From the NCBI RefSeq assembly GCF_028769735.1, contig NC_088177.1, positions 9,922,599 through 9,986,598 on the forward strand: a DNA stretch of 64,000 nt. Direction: 5' to 3'. The stretch's first letter is position 1. Each line of letters opens with the position of its first letter. Positions 10,246 through 21,186 of the stretch are shown here, piece after piece. Under the pieces are notes generated by a model, which saw nothing but the letters and a program-made list of their open reading frames with translations, had not been told where the DNA came from and made no database searches. The position numbers were made by a program, and so were the translations under genes. The DNA is from Zonotrichia leucophrys gambelii. Lineage: Eukaryota > Chordata > Aves > Passeriformes > Passerellidae.

Positions 10246-13200
10246 CCTCCATGAGTCCAGCCCCCCTTGCCAGGAGAGCTGCCATGAGAGACCTTTGGCT
10301 CTAGGCTGGGTACCCAGCTTCAAAGGAAACAAAGGAAAAGCCAGCTCCCAAGGGCCACGGAAATGGAGGGAATGGTTCAGTGAAACAAGAGACATCTTTA
10401 TCTGACAAGGTGCAGGTTTGGCAGCATTTCACATGATTAAAGCATTTAAGCACTCTCATCCACGTGCAGGGTCTGGTGTCTGCCCTGAGCTCCATGTGCT
10501 GCTTTCTATCCAGTGGGGAGATCACATTTGGGATGGACCTTGACCTCTCAGGAAAACTTGGTGGCATGTGGCCAGCTGGCTCCAGCTTTTAGTGTGGCAC
10601 TGACAGAGTGATCACACACGTTCCCTTAGGAAACCAGGCTAAAAATGGCTGTAGGTGGTACCTTTCCAAGCCAAGGGCTATGGAGCAGCTCCCTGAGAGC
10701 CAAAAGTTGCTCAATAATCTCTCCCAGAAGCGCTTCATCTCTCTGTGCTCGTGAGGAAACTGTATCCAATGCAACTGAAAATGTTTTGCCTGTGCATGGA
10801 AAGAGAACTATTTAAGCAATGCTGTCTAGCACAGACTTGAAAAGCTCATGTGGGTGTGAATATGAGCTTCACTTCCCTGAAGTCCCCACCCAGCTTTGGG
10901 GATGCCTAGCCCAGAAAACTTCACAGGGCATTTTATGACAGGTTTTGCCTCTCCATGGCAGCCACAGCACAGTTTTGCCTTTTCAGGTCACAATCTAAAT
11001 GTTTGGCTGGTTTTCAGCTGGTTTTTAGTCTCAGGCACTGTGTGTTACAGGCATGGTCTGTACAGGCACAAGAATAGAAATTATTTCATCCGTTTGAGCC
11101 TGAGTAACCTCGTTTAAGGCCAGATGCTGCTGGAAGAGTTGTAAAGCAGTCATCTTGGGCAGAGGTGAAATGACTCATTTGTTGCCAATAAACTTGGAAG
11201 GAACAGAGATGCCTGGGGGCAGGGGGGGGACGACACCATTATCTGCTGTTACCTCCAGCAACTCCTTTTATAATTGAAAAAGGTATTAAAAATTATTTTG
11301 GGAATTTCTAATTAGCTGAGCTGAACCACTAATGCGCTCCGGATGTTTCAGGAACTTAACCTAGCAGCTTCCCCAAAAGAGGCCACGCAGAGAAGTGTCT
11401 TTCCTGCCTTTCCCCTCTGCCACCACCAGCACCAAGGTCAGAGAGGATGAAAACCTCGGCAGAAATTGAAGCTGAGCAACAAAGGCGGTGCCTGGGGAGG
11501 TGCCTCCTCCTAACAGTGCCCAGACATCCATGGCTTAAGGCTGGAAACCCTAAAATGTATTGAGTAGCTGTCCTTAGGGAAAGGCACAGATAGGAAAGGC
11601 AGAAGGCAAGAGGAAGGAAAAGCAGAAACTTGGTGGCGGAGTCCATTCTACTCCTGTCTCTGCTTTCTTTTTTCCAGTATGATCCTTGACAAGTTGTTTA
11701 GCTGGCTGTGGAAATTGGTGCTTTCTAGGTGCAAAATGTTTTGCTTTCTGTCCAGTTTGGATTATTCCTTGCTTTATCTACCTACTGATTGATTTATTTA
11801 CTGTTTTTACAGCAGCTGAAACAAAAGGGTTCTGCAGCAACTCATGTTTGGAGGGAAGGAAAATTATTCTCCTAATTCTTGCTACAATGGGAGGGAAAAC
11901 TGAAAACTGGAGACTTTGACAACACTTGCCTGACTGTTTTGGCTCTTTGTTGATGGAGAGGAGAGGAGCTGATCCCTTCACATTCCTACTGGGAAGGATC
12001 AGAGGGGTTTTGGTGCTGCAATAATTAAAGCTGAGGAAAAGCTCACAGGAAAATGGCAGAGCACAGTACCTGCTGCAGGGCTGGGATGGATGAAGTGGGT
12101 TGGGATTCCCAGCGAGGCACTGGGCAGGTGAGTCAGCCCCATATGCCACTCATCAGTCACTCTGCATGGAAAACCAGGAATGCTGTGCATGCCAGAAAAA
12201 TGTGTTATGATTTAAAATCAGATGCACCAGCTCTAACACACCGTATCACCTCAGATGTTTTGTCTCCGTTTCCCCTAATGTTTTGTTACCAGTATCATCT
12301 TTCACTTCCCAGTTTAGGCAAAGTCCGTTATTTCAGGAAACTATAATGGCCTGCCTTCCTGCCCTGCTGGTGATTATCCCAGCTGGAATGTGAAATCCTT
12401 TAGGTAAGCCAGGAATTGTTAGCTGCCACGGCTGGTTCGCTGCCATTCTGTGTGACAGGAGGTGGGGCAGGGATGTACAGCTTCAGATGATAAAGCAGAA
12501 CCACAGGACATCACACAGGTGCTCTTCTGTCTGATGCCAAGTGGTTGGAACCATTCCCTGAGAACAGGCCTGGCCATTTTTCACTTTGCTGTAGAAGAGG
12601 TGAGTGGAAAATACCTCTTCCCTGACAGGAGTGAAAGATATAAAGTGAAAGAAGTGAAAGAAGCAGAGCACAGCTTTCTGTGCTTGAGGAGAGGGATGCT
12701 TTGCCTCTGGTTTGTGCCTTGGAGGAATCTGGATAGATTTCCATGGGGACAATAAACAGCACCTCCTTCCCCTTTTCCGCCCCAGCTGAGGGAGTTTTGG
12801 CTGTGATGTGGTTTCCCAAAAGCTCTCCCAAAAGCATGCTCATATGGCATTTTACAGAACACTATGACTAATTAGCGCAAGCACTTGGTCTTTTGCAAAC
12901 AATTGGTTGTTTTTAGGCCATGTGTTGTGGCTGTGTTTTAACCCAGCCCAAAACAACTGGCGTTTCACAAAATCTGAAGGGCCTGCTTGGAAAATGTGGC
13001 TCAGCTTAATGCTGCAACATTTGGGATGGGAGTGGATGAGGCCACACAGCATGGAGCAGGAAAAACACAGGGAAACTTGTATCAAGGCCGTGTGATTCCT
13101 CACTCCCGTGTCTCCAGGCTGTCAGTGGGGTGAGGACACCGGCACCTCAGCAGCAGGAATGCTTTGATATATTAATCCCAAAGTGGCGCAGGGTTAGCTC

Positions 13201-16200
13201 CTCAGCTGCTCCAGCTGATGTAATGCATTGTTTGCACCGAAGCCAGCACGATTTTGTCTGGCTGAAGGATTTACTAGTTCAGACTATGTTTTTGGACAGA
13301 TGTAGAGGCTGTATTCCCAAACTAAATATGTACATTGATCTCTCGCCTGCATTCCACCTGCAGTGCAGGCAGAGGGTATGCGAGGCACCCCACAGCCTGG
13401 AATAGGTTTTAGACCCACAGCACTTGAAATAGGGAAGAAGGGGTGTTTTTAGATTAGGTGGAAGAGACTGGGATGTCTTTTCTTCTGAAAATAGCACGGG
13501 GCTCTGTTAAAATGTAGCTTTTTTTACACATCAAGAGGGGAAGCCACAGGAGGAGCAGCCAAATTTGGAGCTCAGCAGTGCTGTGGCAGGCTGGGAATAG
13601 CAGATAGGAGCAGAGAGAGCAAACAACAGCCCATGAGCATCCGGCTTTGGGAGACAGCCTGGGGTGGGTTTGGCTCCCCAAACACAGCCCCAGCTGCTGT
13701 GGAGCTGGCTTCACTTTGCTCTGCTGGAACACCAAGCCATGGCATGTCTGCTGCTAATTAGATTGGGTGCACAGAGGCTGCCTTGAGCGGGTTCCCATTT
13801 TTGCCTGGGAATTTTGCGCCCCATTTTTTGTCACTGGGCTGCTCTCAGTGAGCTCAGTCATGGATGGCACACTGCGGGTGAGCTCCCTGCCTGGCACAGC
13901 CACACGGAGCCTGCACATGTTGGTCTGGGTGAAGGCTGGAGGTGCCCTCCAAGCAGGAGCATGGATGTGACAAGGACAAGGACAACCTCTCTGGGGTCAC
14001 TGAGTGTCAGCTGGGGTGGACACACATGTCCCAGATTTCCTGGCAGGTTAAAAAGCCTGCAGTGCTTGCTAGGGCAGACACATACCCACTCACGACCTCT
14101 TTTGGGGTGCATGTTCAGAAATTTGGCAAGAAACCTCTGGTATCCAGACTAAAATGATATATGGTTTGTTTAGCTGCATGCTTTTGTGCTGCCTTGGCTT
14201 TAAGCTTCATTCCCATCCCACTTGTCTCCAAAGGACTTTATACAAGAGAGATGCACTTTGAACAGACAAGCCAACCCCTTCTCATCTCAGTAGAGTCCTC
14301 CTGCTGCTTATCCTAGGAGCTGCTCTTTCCACAAGTATTCAAGTTTTGATTTATTTTTAATATGGAAAAGCAGGCTTGTGGCACCATTTTAGGTAAGGTC
14401 TTGCAGAGGGTTGTGCAATGACCCTTTCTTGAAGTGCTCTCAGTATTTTGGTGTTTCTGTTGTGATGGTGGCATGCCACCAACCCTTGGCCAGTTTGTGA
14501 CCCCAGAACTTCCTCCTTTTTCCTTATTAACAGTTGGTGAGATCATGAATTTAGCCTTTGGCAAGGTATTGGCTGTCTGCTTGATTTCACTCCACTTGTT
14601 TCTCAAGTCCTTAACCTCTTGTATGACTTTACCCTCCTTTTTTGGTGACACTGTAACACTGTGTCATCAGCTTATTTAATTAGCACTGTCCTACTTGTGC
14701 TGGGGTGCAGATGGAAATACTAAATGAAATCAACCCCGAGGCTAACCTTTGAAAAACTCCCTCCAAGGGAAGATTCTTCCTCAACCCTAAAAGCGATCCA
14801 ACACTGAGACCTTGAGCTTCCCAAAGTGGCATCCTGAGTGACCTGTGAAAAATTCACAAATGGAAAACTATCTCTCATGGCATGCCAAGGTGATTAGAGG
14901 AGGCCAATAACTCATTAAGAGGTTTTGGAAAGATGAAGCCAAGCAATGATCTTTCTTCAGAAAAAAAACCACATCGCATTGCTGTTGGTAAAAGTGATCA
15001 AGGGCTGCTGCTGTGAGATTTTTTTTCCTCCTAAATTCCTCCTAAAGCTTGACTTGGAAGCCCCACAGTTTTGTCCTTGGCCAACCCAAGCCCATGGATC
15101 TTTGTTTTGGACCAGCTGGGAAGACATTAATCAGTTCTGGCTTTGCTGTGTGACTACAAACTCCAGGCTAGACATGACAAAGCTCAGCAAGGCTCCCCAA
15201 GGGCCAGGGCTCTGCTGATGCAAATAATGACCCTGCTGACTTGCAGAGATGGAATAACAGTGAGGAATTTCATCCAGGCAAAACATACATGGACACCACC
15301 AGTCTCCTGAGCCCTGTCTTGACACTGTTCAGATGTGGCAGCACACCTGAAAGCTTTTCCCAGGAGGTCTGGTTTGCTGGAGAGGATCACCTTGGTTGCG
15401 CCAGCGTTTTGTTCATTTTCCTGCAGAATTTCAGTGCCAGCACATATTTGTCTGTGATGTAATTTTTTTCCATTAATAAATCTGCAGACCCTGCTGGATA
15501 CCAGTGCTGTTATGTTTGCAAAATATTGCAACGCTGAAGGAGCCCTGCTCATCTCATGTATCCTGACAGTCTCAAATATTGGCCTCCTCAGTGTGGATTT
15601 TCCAAGGTCTTTCAAGTGCTCCACTCTCCTTGGACTAATGGACATCTTGTTAAAGCTGCCAGGCTTCATTTCTGGCTTGGCAGATGCCGTGACCTTACAG
15701 TGGAGTGGAGAGGTGCCCTTGTGTTTGCTTTTAACACCCTCACTCAGCCACTGGATTCCCCTATCCCAGGGCTTGCCTCTAGTATAAATGTAATCACATT
15801 TTCCTTCACAGGACAAAAAACCATCAATTTTATTACATAAAAGAGGTTCATCAAGTACACCACCACCAGTTTGAACAGCTGATTGCTTGTTCTGATTCTC
15901 AACAGTGGAGTTTTACAAGAGGGTTTGGTTTAAGAGCAGCACAAAAATTGTATCTTTTAGGGTGTGCTCTGCACAAAGCAGCCTCCTTGCACACAGGATA
16001 CTGGAGAATGAGGGGTTTATTATGCATTTATAACAGAGCCCTTTAAAGCTGGCATGGGATACTCAGTGTTGTCCGATTGTCATTCATCACAGTCATGACT
16101 TTCAGACAAAACCAGCCTCGCCCTTGTGTTGCTTGTTAAAACAAGGAATGTATGCTCAGTGTTTCATTTTCACTCACAGCGCTCCACAGCGCAGCCAAAA

Positions 16201-16410
16201 CCAACGTGGTTTGAACCATTTATTTCAAATTTATCTGGACAAATTATCTATGTATAGTATTTTTATAACGAGATGGCTTATTTTGTCTATATTCAAAGAA
16301 ATAAAAAATTACTGTGCGTGTCTGGAATGCAGGGAAAGAGAAGGATTTCTTATACTGCAGAGCACATTTAGTGAGTGGTTTGAAATCTGACGGCAGTCTC
16401 CCACCAGTGT
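10246..16410. other. Intergenic sequence, no gene seen
   Basis: I found no coding exon, RNA gene, CpG island or clear interspersed repeat. Composition is ordinary for avian noncoding DNA. Open frames are short and unsupported. Confidence 0.55.
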
Positions 16411-16720
16411 ATTCTCTTCCAATTTCTCTGCTTTACTCTTTGAATTCTTCCTTCCCTCCTCCACCTTTCTTTCCGCTATTCCCTGTATTTCCTTTCTCTA
16501 TTTCTTCCTTTCTCCCTTGCTCTGTTTCTTTCTTCTCCCTCTTTCCCATCTTTCTCCTGGATTGCTTTTTTCTCTGTTTCTTCTCTCTCCCTTTCTCCCA
16601 CCCATTTCTTACCTCCTTCCCCTGTATTTCTCTTCCTCCTTTGTCCCCCCAAGATTTCTATTCCTCTCTATTTCTTCCTCCCCTTCCCTTCTTTCTTTCC
16701 TTTGTCCCCTCAATTTTCAG
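16411..16720 (+). repeat. 300-bp polypyrimidine tract
   Basis: Nearly pure C/T on the plus strand, made of TTTCTTCC, CTCCC and CCTTTCT variants with few purines, and ending in CAATTTTCAG at 16711-16720. It resembles an oversized splice-acceptor tract and could form triplex (H-DNA), but no exon is recognisable after the AG. It gives a Phe/Ser/Pro/Leu-rich open frame that is an artefact. Confidence 0.85.
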
Positions 16721-17850
16721 TTTTTGGACAAAAAACCTGCCCAGCCCAAGGATCTGCAAGGCTTTCAGCCAGGCAGGCAAACAGCACTGATGCAAATCCT
16801 CCTGCACCCCTGAGCAGGGAAATTCCTTGCATGGATATCGTGATGCAGCTGCACAGGTGGCCGAAATCCCTGGGTAACAGGGACCTAAAAATAAGGCACT
16901 GCTCCGTCTCTCCAGCCAGAATTCCTCAAAGGGCAGGGGCAAATGTGAGGATAAGGGCTCAGGGAATGAGTAATGCAGAGCCTGGAAGGGTGGTAGTGCT
17001 AAGCCAGGGCTTGGGGAGGTGGAAAAGGAAAGCCTGAGTGATATCTAGGAAAGCCAGACCCAGCAAAGCTTTGCCTCCAGGGTGAGAGCTCAGTTTAAAG
17101 CCCCTTGCAAAGCAAGTCCCTTTTAATCCACTTGTGTGGAGTCAGAGCAAACCTGACACCAAATCTGAGGGGGTGACGCACATTCTGCTGCCCAAGCAAG
17201 GTGGGGGACTCATCCATCTGCTTCTGCTGACTAAATAATCATTTGATTCTTGCACAAGATAAACAGTCCCAGGTGCAAGGATGCACATCGATGCAGTATC
17301 ACTACCCAGCCAGTCTGAGGATGACTCAGATCTCAGGTGTTGTACATGAAAACAGCCAATAAATATTGAGCGGGCAGGTGTTGCCTTTTACTTCAATCAA
17401 GTTTAAATCGATGGTAAAATTAAATCATAAAGATTAAAAGCAGCTTTCTGGTCAGAAGTGAGTGGGTAGGGTTTGTAGCCTTTTTTGTAGTCCTTTTCTC
17501 TGTCTATGTAATAATGAGAGTTTCAGCCACTTTAATTCATATTTAGGGAATTAGCATGAAAATTGAGGTGTAAGGGCTGTGACAGAAATCCCAGAAAATA
17601 CATGTTCCTTGTCAGTGTGAGTTAATTAAGCACTGATGTACTTGAAACTAAAATTAATCCTGTCCACTTACACTTATTAGGAAAACTCATTGTTGAAAAG
17701 ACCACGCAGGGCTATGAAGATGTGTAAGGTGTCAGGGCACAAGGAGTGTCTTGTTTCTGTCCTGCTCCCCCTCTGTTTGGGGCAGAGGAACTCCCCAGCT
17801 TTACAACTGGTACGGTTTTGATGCCCATTTCCATGATTTCTGGTAAATTT
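16721..17850. other. Intergenic sequence, no gene seen
   Basis: Nothing recognisable as a gene or a repeat. An AT-rich part (about 17400-17700) precedes the CR1 element. Confidence 0.55.
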
Positions 17851-18356
17851 ACTGTGTCCACTTCTGGGCTCCTCAGGACAAGAGAGGCTCCTGGAGAGGG
17901 TCCAGTGGAGGGTTCAGAGGTGATGAAGGGATTGGAGCATCTCTGGGGAGGAAAGGCTGAGGGAGCTGGGGCTCCTCAAGGGTAGCCACAGCTGAGAGGG
18001 GACCTCTGTAACGTGTATAAATATCAGAAGGATGGATATTTATAGATCTGGATATTCCAGAGCATGGACCAGGCTCTGCTCTGTGAGGCCCAGCAATGGG
18101 CTGTGAGGAACGGGCAGATGCTGATGCTCAGAAGCTCCACCTGAGCAGGAGGCAGGAATTCTTCCCTGGGCAGTGAATGAGCAGGGAACAGAGCATCCAG
18201 GGAGGCTGTGGAGCCTCCCTCACTGGGGATATTCCAGAGCCATCCAGACATAATCCTGTGCCCTGTGCTCTGGGACGACCCTGCTGGAGCAGGGAGGCTG
18301 GACCAGACGACCCTTTGTGGTCCTGTCCAACTTGACCCATTCTGGGATTCTGTAAT
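17851..18356 (+). mobile_element. CR1 LINE, 5'-truncated 3' end
   Basis: Avian CR1 retrotransposon fragment of about 500 bp in plus orientation. It shows the standard 3' order: TCCACTTCTGGGCTCCTCAGG, the CTGGAGAGGGTCCAGTGGAGG block, GCTCCACCTGAGCAGGAGGC, the TTCTTCCCTGGGCAG block and GACGACCCTTTGTGGTCC. It ends with the CR1 terminal repeat ATTCTGGGATTCTGT. Only the end of the reverse transcriptase region and the 3'UTR are present, so it cannot be active. Confidence 0.88.
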
Positions 18357-18429
18357 TTCCTACAGCTTGGCAGGGAGCCCAGGCACCCCAGCGGGAAGGG
18401 GGTTGGTCCACAGTGGGGCTGGGGGAGCA

Positions 18430-19815
18430 GGAAAGGGACCCCATACATCCGATTTTGGGTGGTGAGGAGGAGAGTGAGCAGGGACCATCCCACAAACACA
18501 CACTCACATCGATTGTAGATGGTGAGGACTGCGAGCAGGGTCCCTCAAACAATCCCCGCAAATTTTAGGTGGGGAGAGCAGAGACCCCTAAACACACCCT
18601 GATTTTGGATGGTGATGGGAGCAAGGAGGAATCACACACACACACCGATTTTGGGTGGTGAGGGCAGAGAGCAGGAGCCCAAACACAGCCCGGGTTTGGT
18701 GTGAGGGCAGTGAGCAGAGACCCCCAAACACTTCCCGGTTTTGGATGCAAGGGCAGCAATTAGGGAGCCCCAAACACACCTCAGGTTCGGTGCGAGGGAA
18801 GAGAGTAGGGACCACCAAATACACCCTGGGTTTGGTGAGAGGGCAGCAGACAGTGAGCCCCAAACACAGCCTGGGCTCGGTGTGAGAGCAGCAGATAGGG
18901 AGCCCCAAACACAGCCTGGTTTTGGGTGCAAGGGCAGAGAGCAGGAACCCCCAAACAAACCCCAGTTTTGATGCGAGGGTAGCGGACAGGGAGCCCCAAA
19001 GACACCCCAGGTTCGGTGCGGACGGAGACCGCCAAACACTTCCCGGTTTCAGATGTGAGGGCAGCGGACAGGGAGCCCCAAACACAGCCCGGACTCGTTG
19101 CGAGAGCAGCGGACAGGGAGCCCCAAACACAGCCCGGGCTCGGTGTGAGGGCAGCGGACAGGGAGCCCCAAACAAAGCCCGGGTTCGGATGCGAGGGCAA
19201 AGATTAGGGAGCCCCAAACATACACGGGGCTCCGTGTGAGGGCAGCGGGCAGGGAGCCCCAAAAACACCCTGGGTTCGGTGTGAGAGCAGTGGACAGGGA
19301 GCCCTAAACACAGCCCGGGCTCGGTGTGAGAGCAGTGGACAGGGAGCCCCAAACACAGTTTTGGTGAGAGGGCAGCAAGTCCCAAACACAGCCCGGGTTC
19401 GGTGAGAGGGCAGCGTACACTCAGGGTTCGGTGCGAGGGCAGGGAGCCCCAAACACAGCCCGGTTCGGCGTGAGGGCAGCGACCGGGCACCCCCAGCCCG
19501 GTTTCGGTAGGAGAGCAGTGAGCCCCAAACACAGCCCGGGTTCGGTGCGAGGGAAGAGAGTAAGGACCCCCAAACACACTCTGGGTTTGGTGCGAGGGCA
19601 GCGGGCAGGGAGCCCCCAGCACAGCCCGGCTTCGGTGTGAGGGCGGCGAGCCCCAAACACAGCCCGGGCTTGGTGTGAGGGCAGCGAGCGGGCACCCCCA
19701 GCCCGATTTCGGTGCGAGGGCAGGGAGTCCCAAACATAGCCCGGTGTCGGTGAGAGGGCAGCGAGCCCCAAACACAGCCCGGGCTCGGCGTGAGGGCAGC
19801 GAGCAGGCACCCCCA
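18430..19815 (+). repeat. 45-bp GC-rich minisatellite upstream of LRRFIP1
   Basis: About 1.4 kb of tandem units with consensus around GAGCCCCAAACACAGCCCGG, then GTTCGGTGTGAGGGCAGCGGACAGG. The best-conserved units are 45 bp (e.g. from about 19072 to 19205), with occasional 46-bp and shortened units. Units are degenerate at the left end (18430-18800) and more homogeneous and CpG-rich to the right. The array ends only about 40 bp before the LRRFIP1 CpG island. Because 45 is divisible by three, very long minus-strand frames run through it (up to 546 codons); they are artefacts. Confidence 0.93.
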
Positions 19816-19819
19816 GCAA

Positions 19820-20350
19820 AGCTCGGGCGGGCGTGAGGCGGCCCGTCCTCGCAGGGCGGGGGGCGGCGGCGCATGCGCGGGGTGGGGGGCGGTGACGGCC
19901 GCGCCGGCGGAGGCGGCGGAGGGAGCGGGAGGGTCGCTCGGGGCCGGCGGTAGCGGCTCCGGCTTCGGCTTCGGCTGCGCTCCGGACCGGGCCGGGCCGG
20001 TCGGGACCGCCCCGCCATGGGGACGCCGGGCGCCGGACGCAAGCGGCTGCCGAACCGGGAGCGCCTGACGGCGGAGGACGATGCGCTCAACCAGATCGCC
20101 CGCGAGGTGAGCGGCGGGAGGCGGCATCCCCCCTTCTCCCGTCTCCATCCTCCTCCCCTCGCCTTCCCCCACGGGCTCCCCCGAGCGCCGCGCAGGCGCC
20201 CCCGGCCACCGGCACCGCGGCGGCTCAAGGGCGAGGTGGAAGCCCTGCTTCACCCCCGCCTGTGCTTCACCGAGACCGGGATCTGTGAGGGAAGGACGTG
20301 CGGTGCCGGAGCCGCCCCGCTCCAGCCCCGCCGCAGGGCATGTCCATCGG
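19820..20350 (+). promoter_or_regulatory. LRRFIP1: LRRFIP1 upstream CpG-island promoter
   Basis: CpG island covering the 5'UTR, exon 1a and the start of the intron. There is no TATA box. Visible sites are GC boxes (GGGCGG near 19854 and 19861), a palindromic NRF1-type site GCGCATGCGC at 19869-19878 and a CREB/ATF half-site TGACG at 19893-19897. The likely start site is between about 19880 and 19960, by inference from these sites. Such a promoter suggests broad, housekeeping-like expression of the long isoform. Confidence 0.8.
20017..20106 (+). CDS. LRRFIP1: LRRFIP1, alternative first coding exon 1a
   Basis: LRRFIP1 (also GCF2/TRIP) is a coiled-coil protein that binds Flightless-I and nucleic acids. 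It is described as a transcriptional repressor and a cytosolic nucleic-acid sensor feeding beta-catenin-dependent interferon induction. This exon encodes 30 residues: MGTPGAGRKRLPNRER followed by LTAEDDALNQIARE. From memory this is almost identical to the N-terminus of the longer mammalian LRRFIP1 isoform, which begins MGTQG or MDMGTQG; the related LRRFIP2 has a more divergent version. The start has a strong Kozak context (GCCATGG). The exon ends in frame (phase 0) at GAG|GTGAGC, 20106/20107. Arg/Lys residues 8-16 form a short basic patch. The next exon, expected to begin AEARLAAKRA, is not in the window, so the gene continues past the right edge. Confidence 0.95.
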
Positions 20351-20427
20351 CCGTGCTGATGGGAACCGCTGGGGTTGGTGTGAAACACTGAAAATAGGCC
20401 GCTGGGGTGTGTTATGGATAGGTATAA

Positions 20428-20574
20428 ATCATAGAATGGCAGCGTGGTTTGGGTTGGAAGGGATCCCGAAGATCATTTCCTTCCAAGCTCCCTGATGTGG
20501 AACACCTTCCACTGGACCAGGTTGCTCTGAGCCCCATCCAAGCTGGCCTGGAACACTTCCAGGGATGGGGGTAA
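20428..20574 (-). mobile_element. CR1 LINE 3' fragment
   Basis: Minus-orientation CR1 end. It begins with the reversed terminus TCATAGAATGG and GGTTTGGGTTGGAAGGGATC, then CTGGACCAGGTTGCTC and GGCCTGGAACACTTCC blocks typical of CR1. It lies about 320 bp into the LRRFIP1 intron. Confidence 0.88.
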
Positions 20575-20887
20575 AAATGAAAAGCAGAATACTGCAAGGT
20601 GATGGTGGGTGTGGGCATAAGTGACCCCTCTCACTTGGAAACTGCTTTTTGTATTGCTGCCCACCAGATGCTGCATTGTGCTCAATGTGACTTTAACCTA
20701 CTAAACCAGCTGATTGCTGATGCGTCCTGCCTCCTTTTTCTTCTTAAATTGGTGCAGTGGTAACCAAGATAATGTGAATTTGTTTTTTGTGTTTGCTAAA
20801 TCTGACAAAGCCTGTTCTCCATCCTTGCTGTGGCCGTCCTCCAATGGGGGAAAGGGGGATAAGCAGCCCTGGGGTTCTTCTCCAGTA

Positions 20888-21186
20888 GGAAACCTACGAG
20901 AAGGATGGAAAGGAACAGTTTACAGGAGCATAGGGACAGCACCAGGGGGAATGGATTCAGACTGAAAAAGACCAGGGTTGGATGGGATGTTAGGGAGAAA
21001 TTCTTCCCTGTGAGGGTGGGAAGTCTCTGGCCCCAATAAGCTGTGTCTGCTCCATCCCTCGAAGGGATGGAGGGTCCAAGCTCAGGTTGGATGCAGCTCT
21101 GAGGAGCCTGGTCTGGTAGAAGATGTCCCTGCCCATGGCACGGGGTTGATCTGAGGTCCCTTCCCACCCAAACCATTCTGTGATTC
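20888..21186 (+). mobile_element. CR1 LINE 3' fragment
   Basis: Plus-orientation CR1 of about 300 bp, with GGTTGGATGGGATGTTAGG, AAATTCTTCCCTGTGAGGG and GAGGTCCCTTCCCACCCAAA blocks. It ends with the terminal ATTCTGTGATTC. Confidence 0.9.

Noticed and set aside
16314..16790. 158-codon Phe/Ser/Pro/Leu-rich plus frame
   Set aside because: Translation of the polypyrimidine tract; composition-driven and without a plausible start context.
18588..20228. 546-codon open frame on the minus strand, with overlapping frames of 394 and 139 codons
   Set aside because: It lies almost wholly in the 45-bp minisatellite. The unit length is divisible by three and GC-rich units lack stops, so the frame is a repeat artefact; it also runs through the LRRFIP1 promoter and exon 1a antisense.
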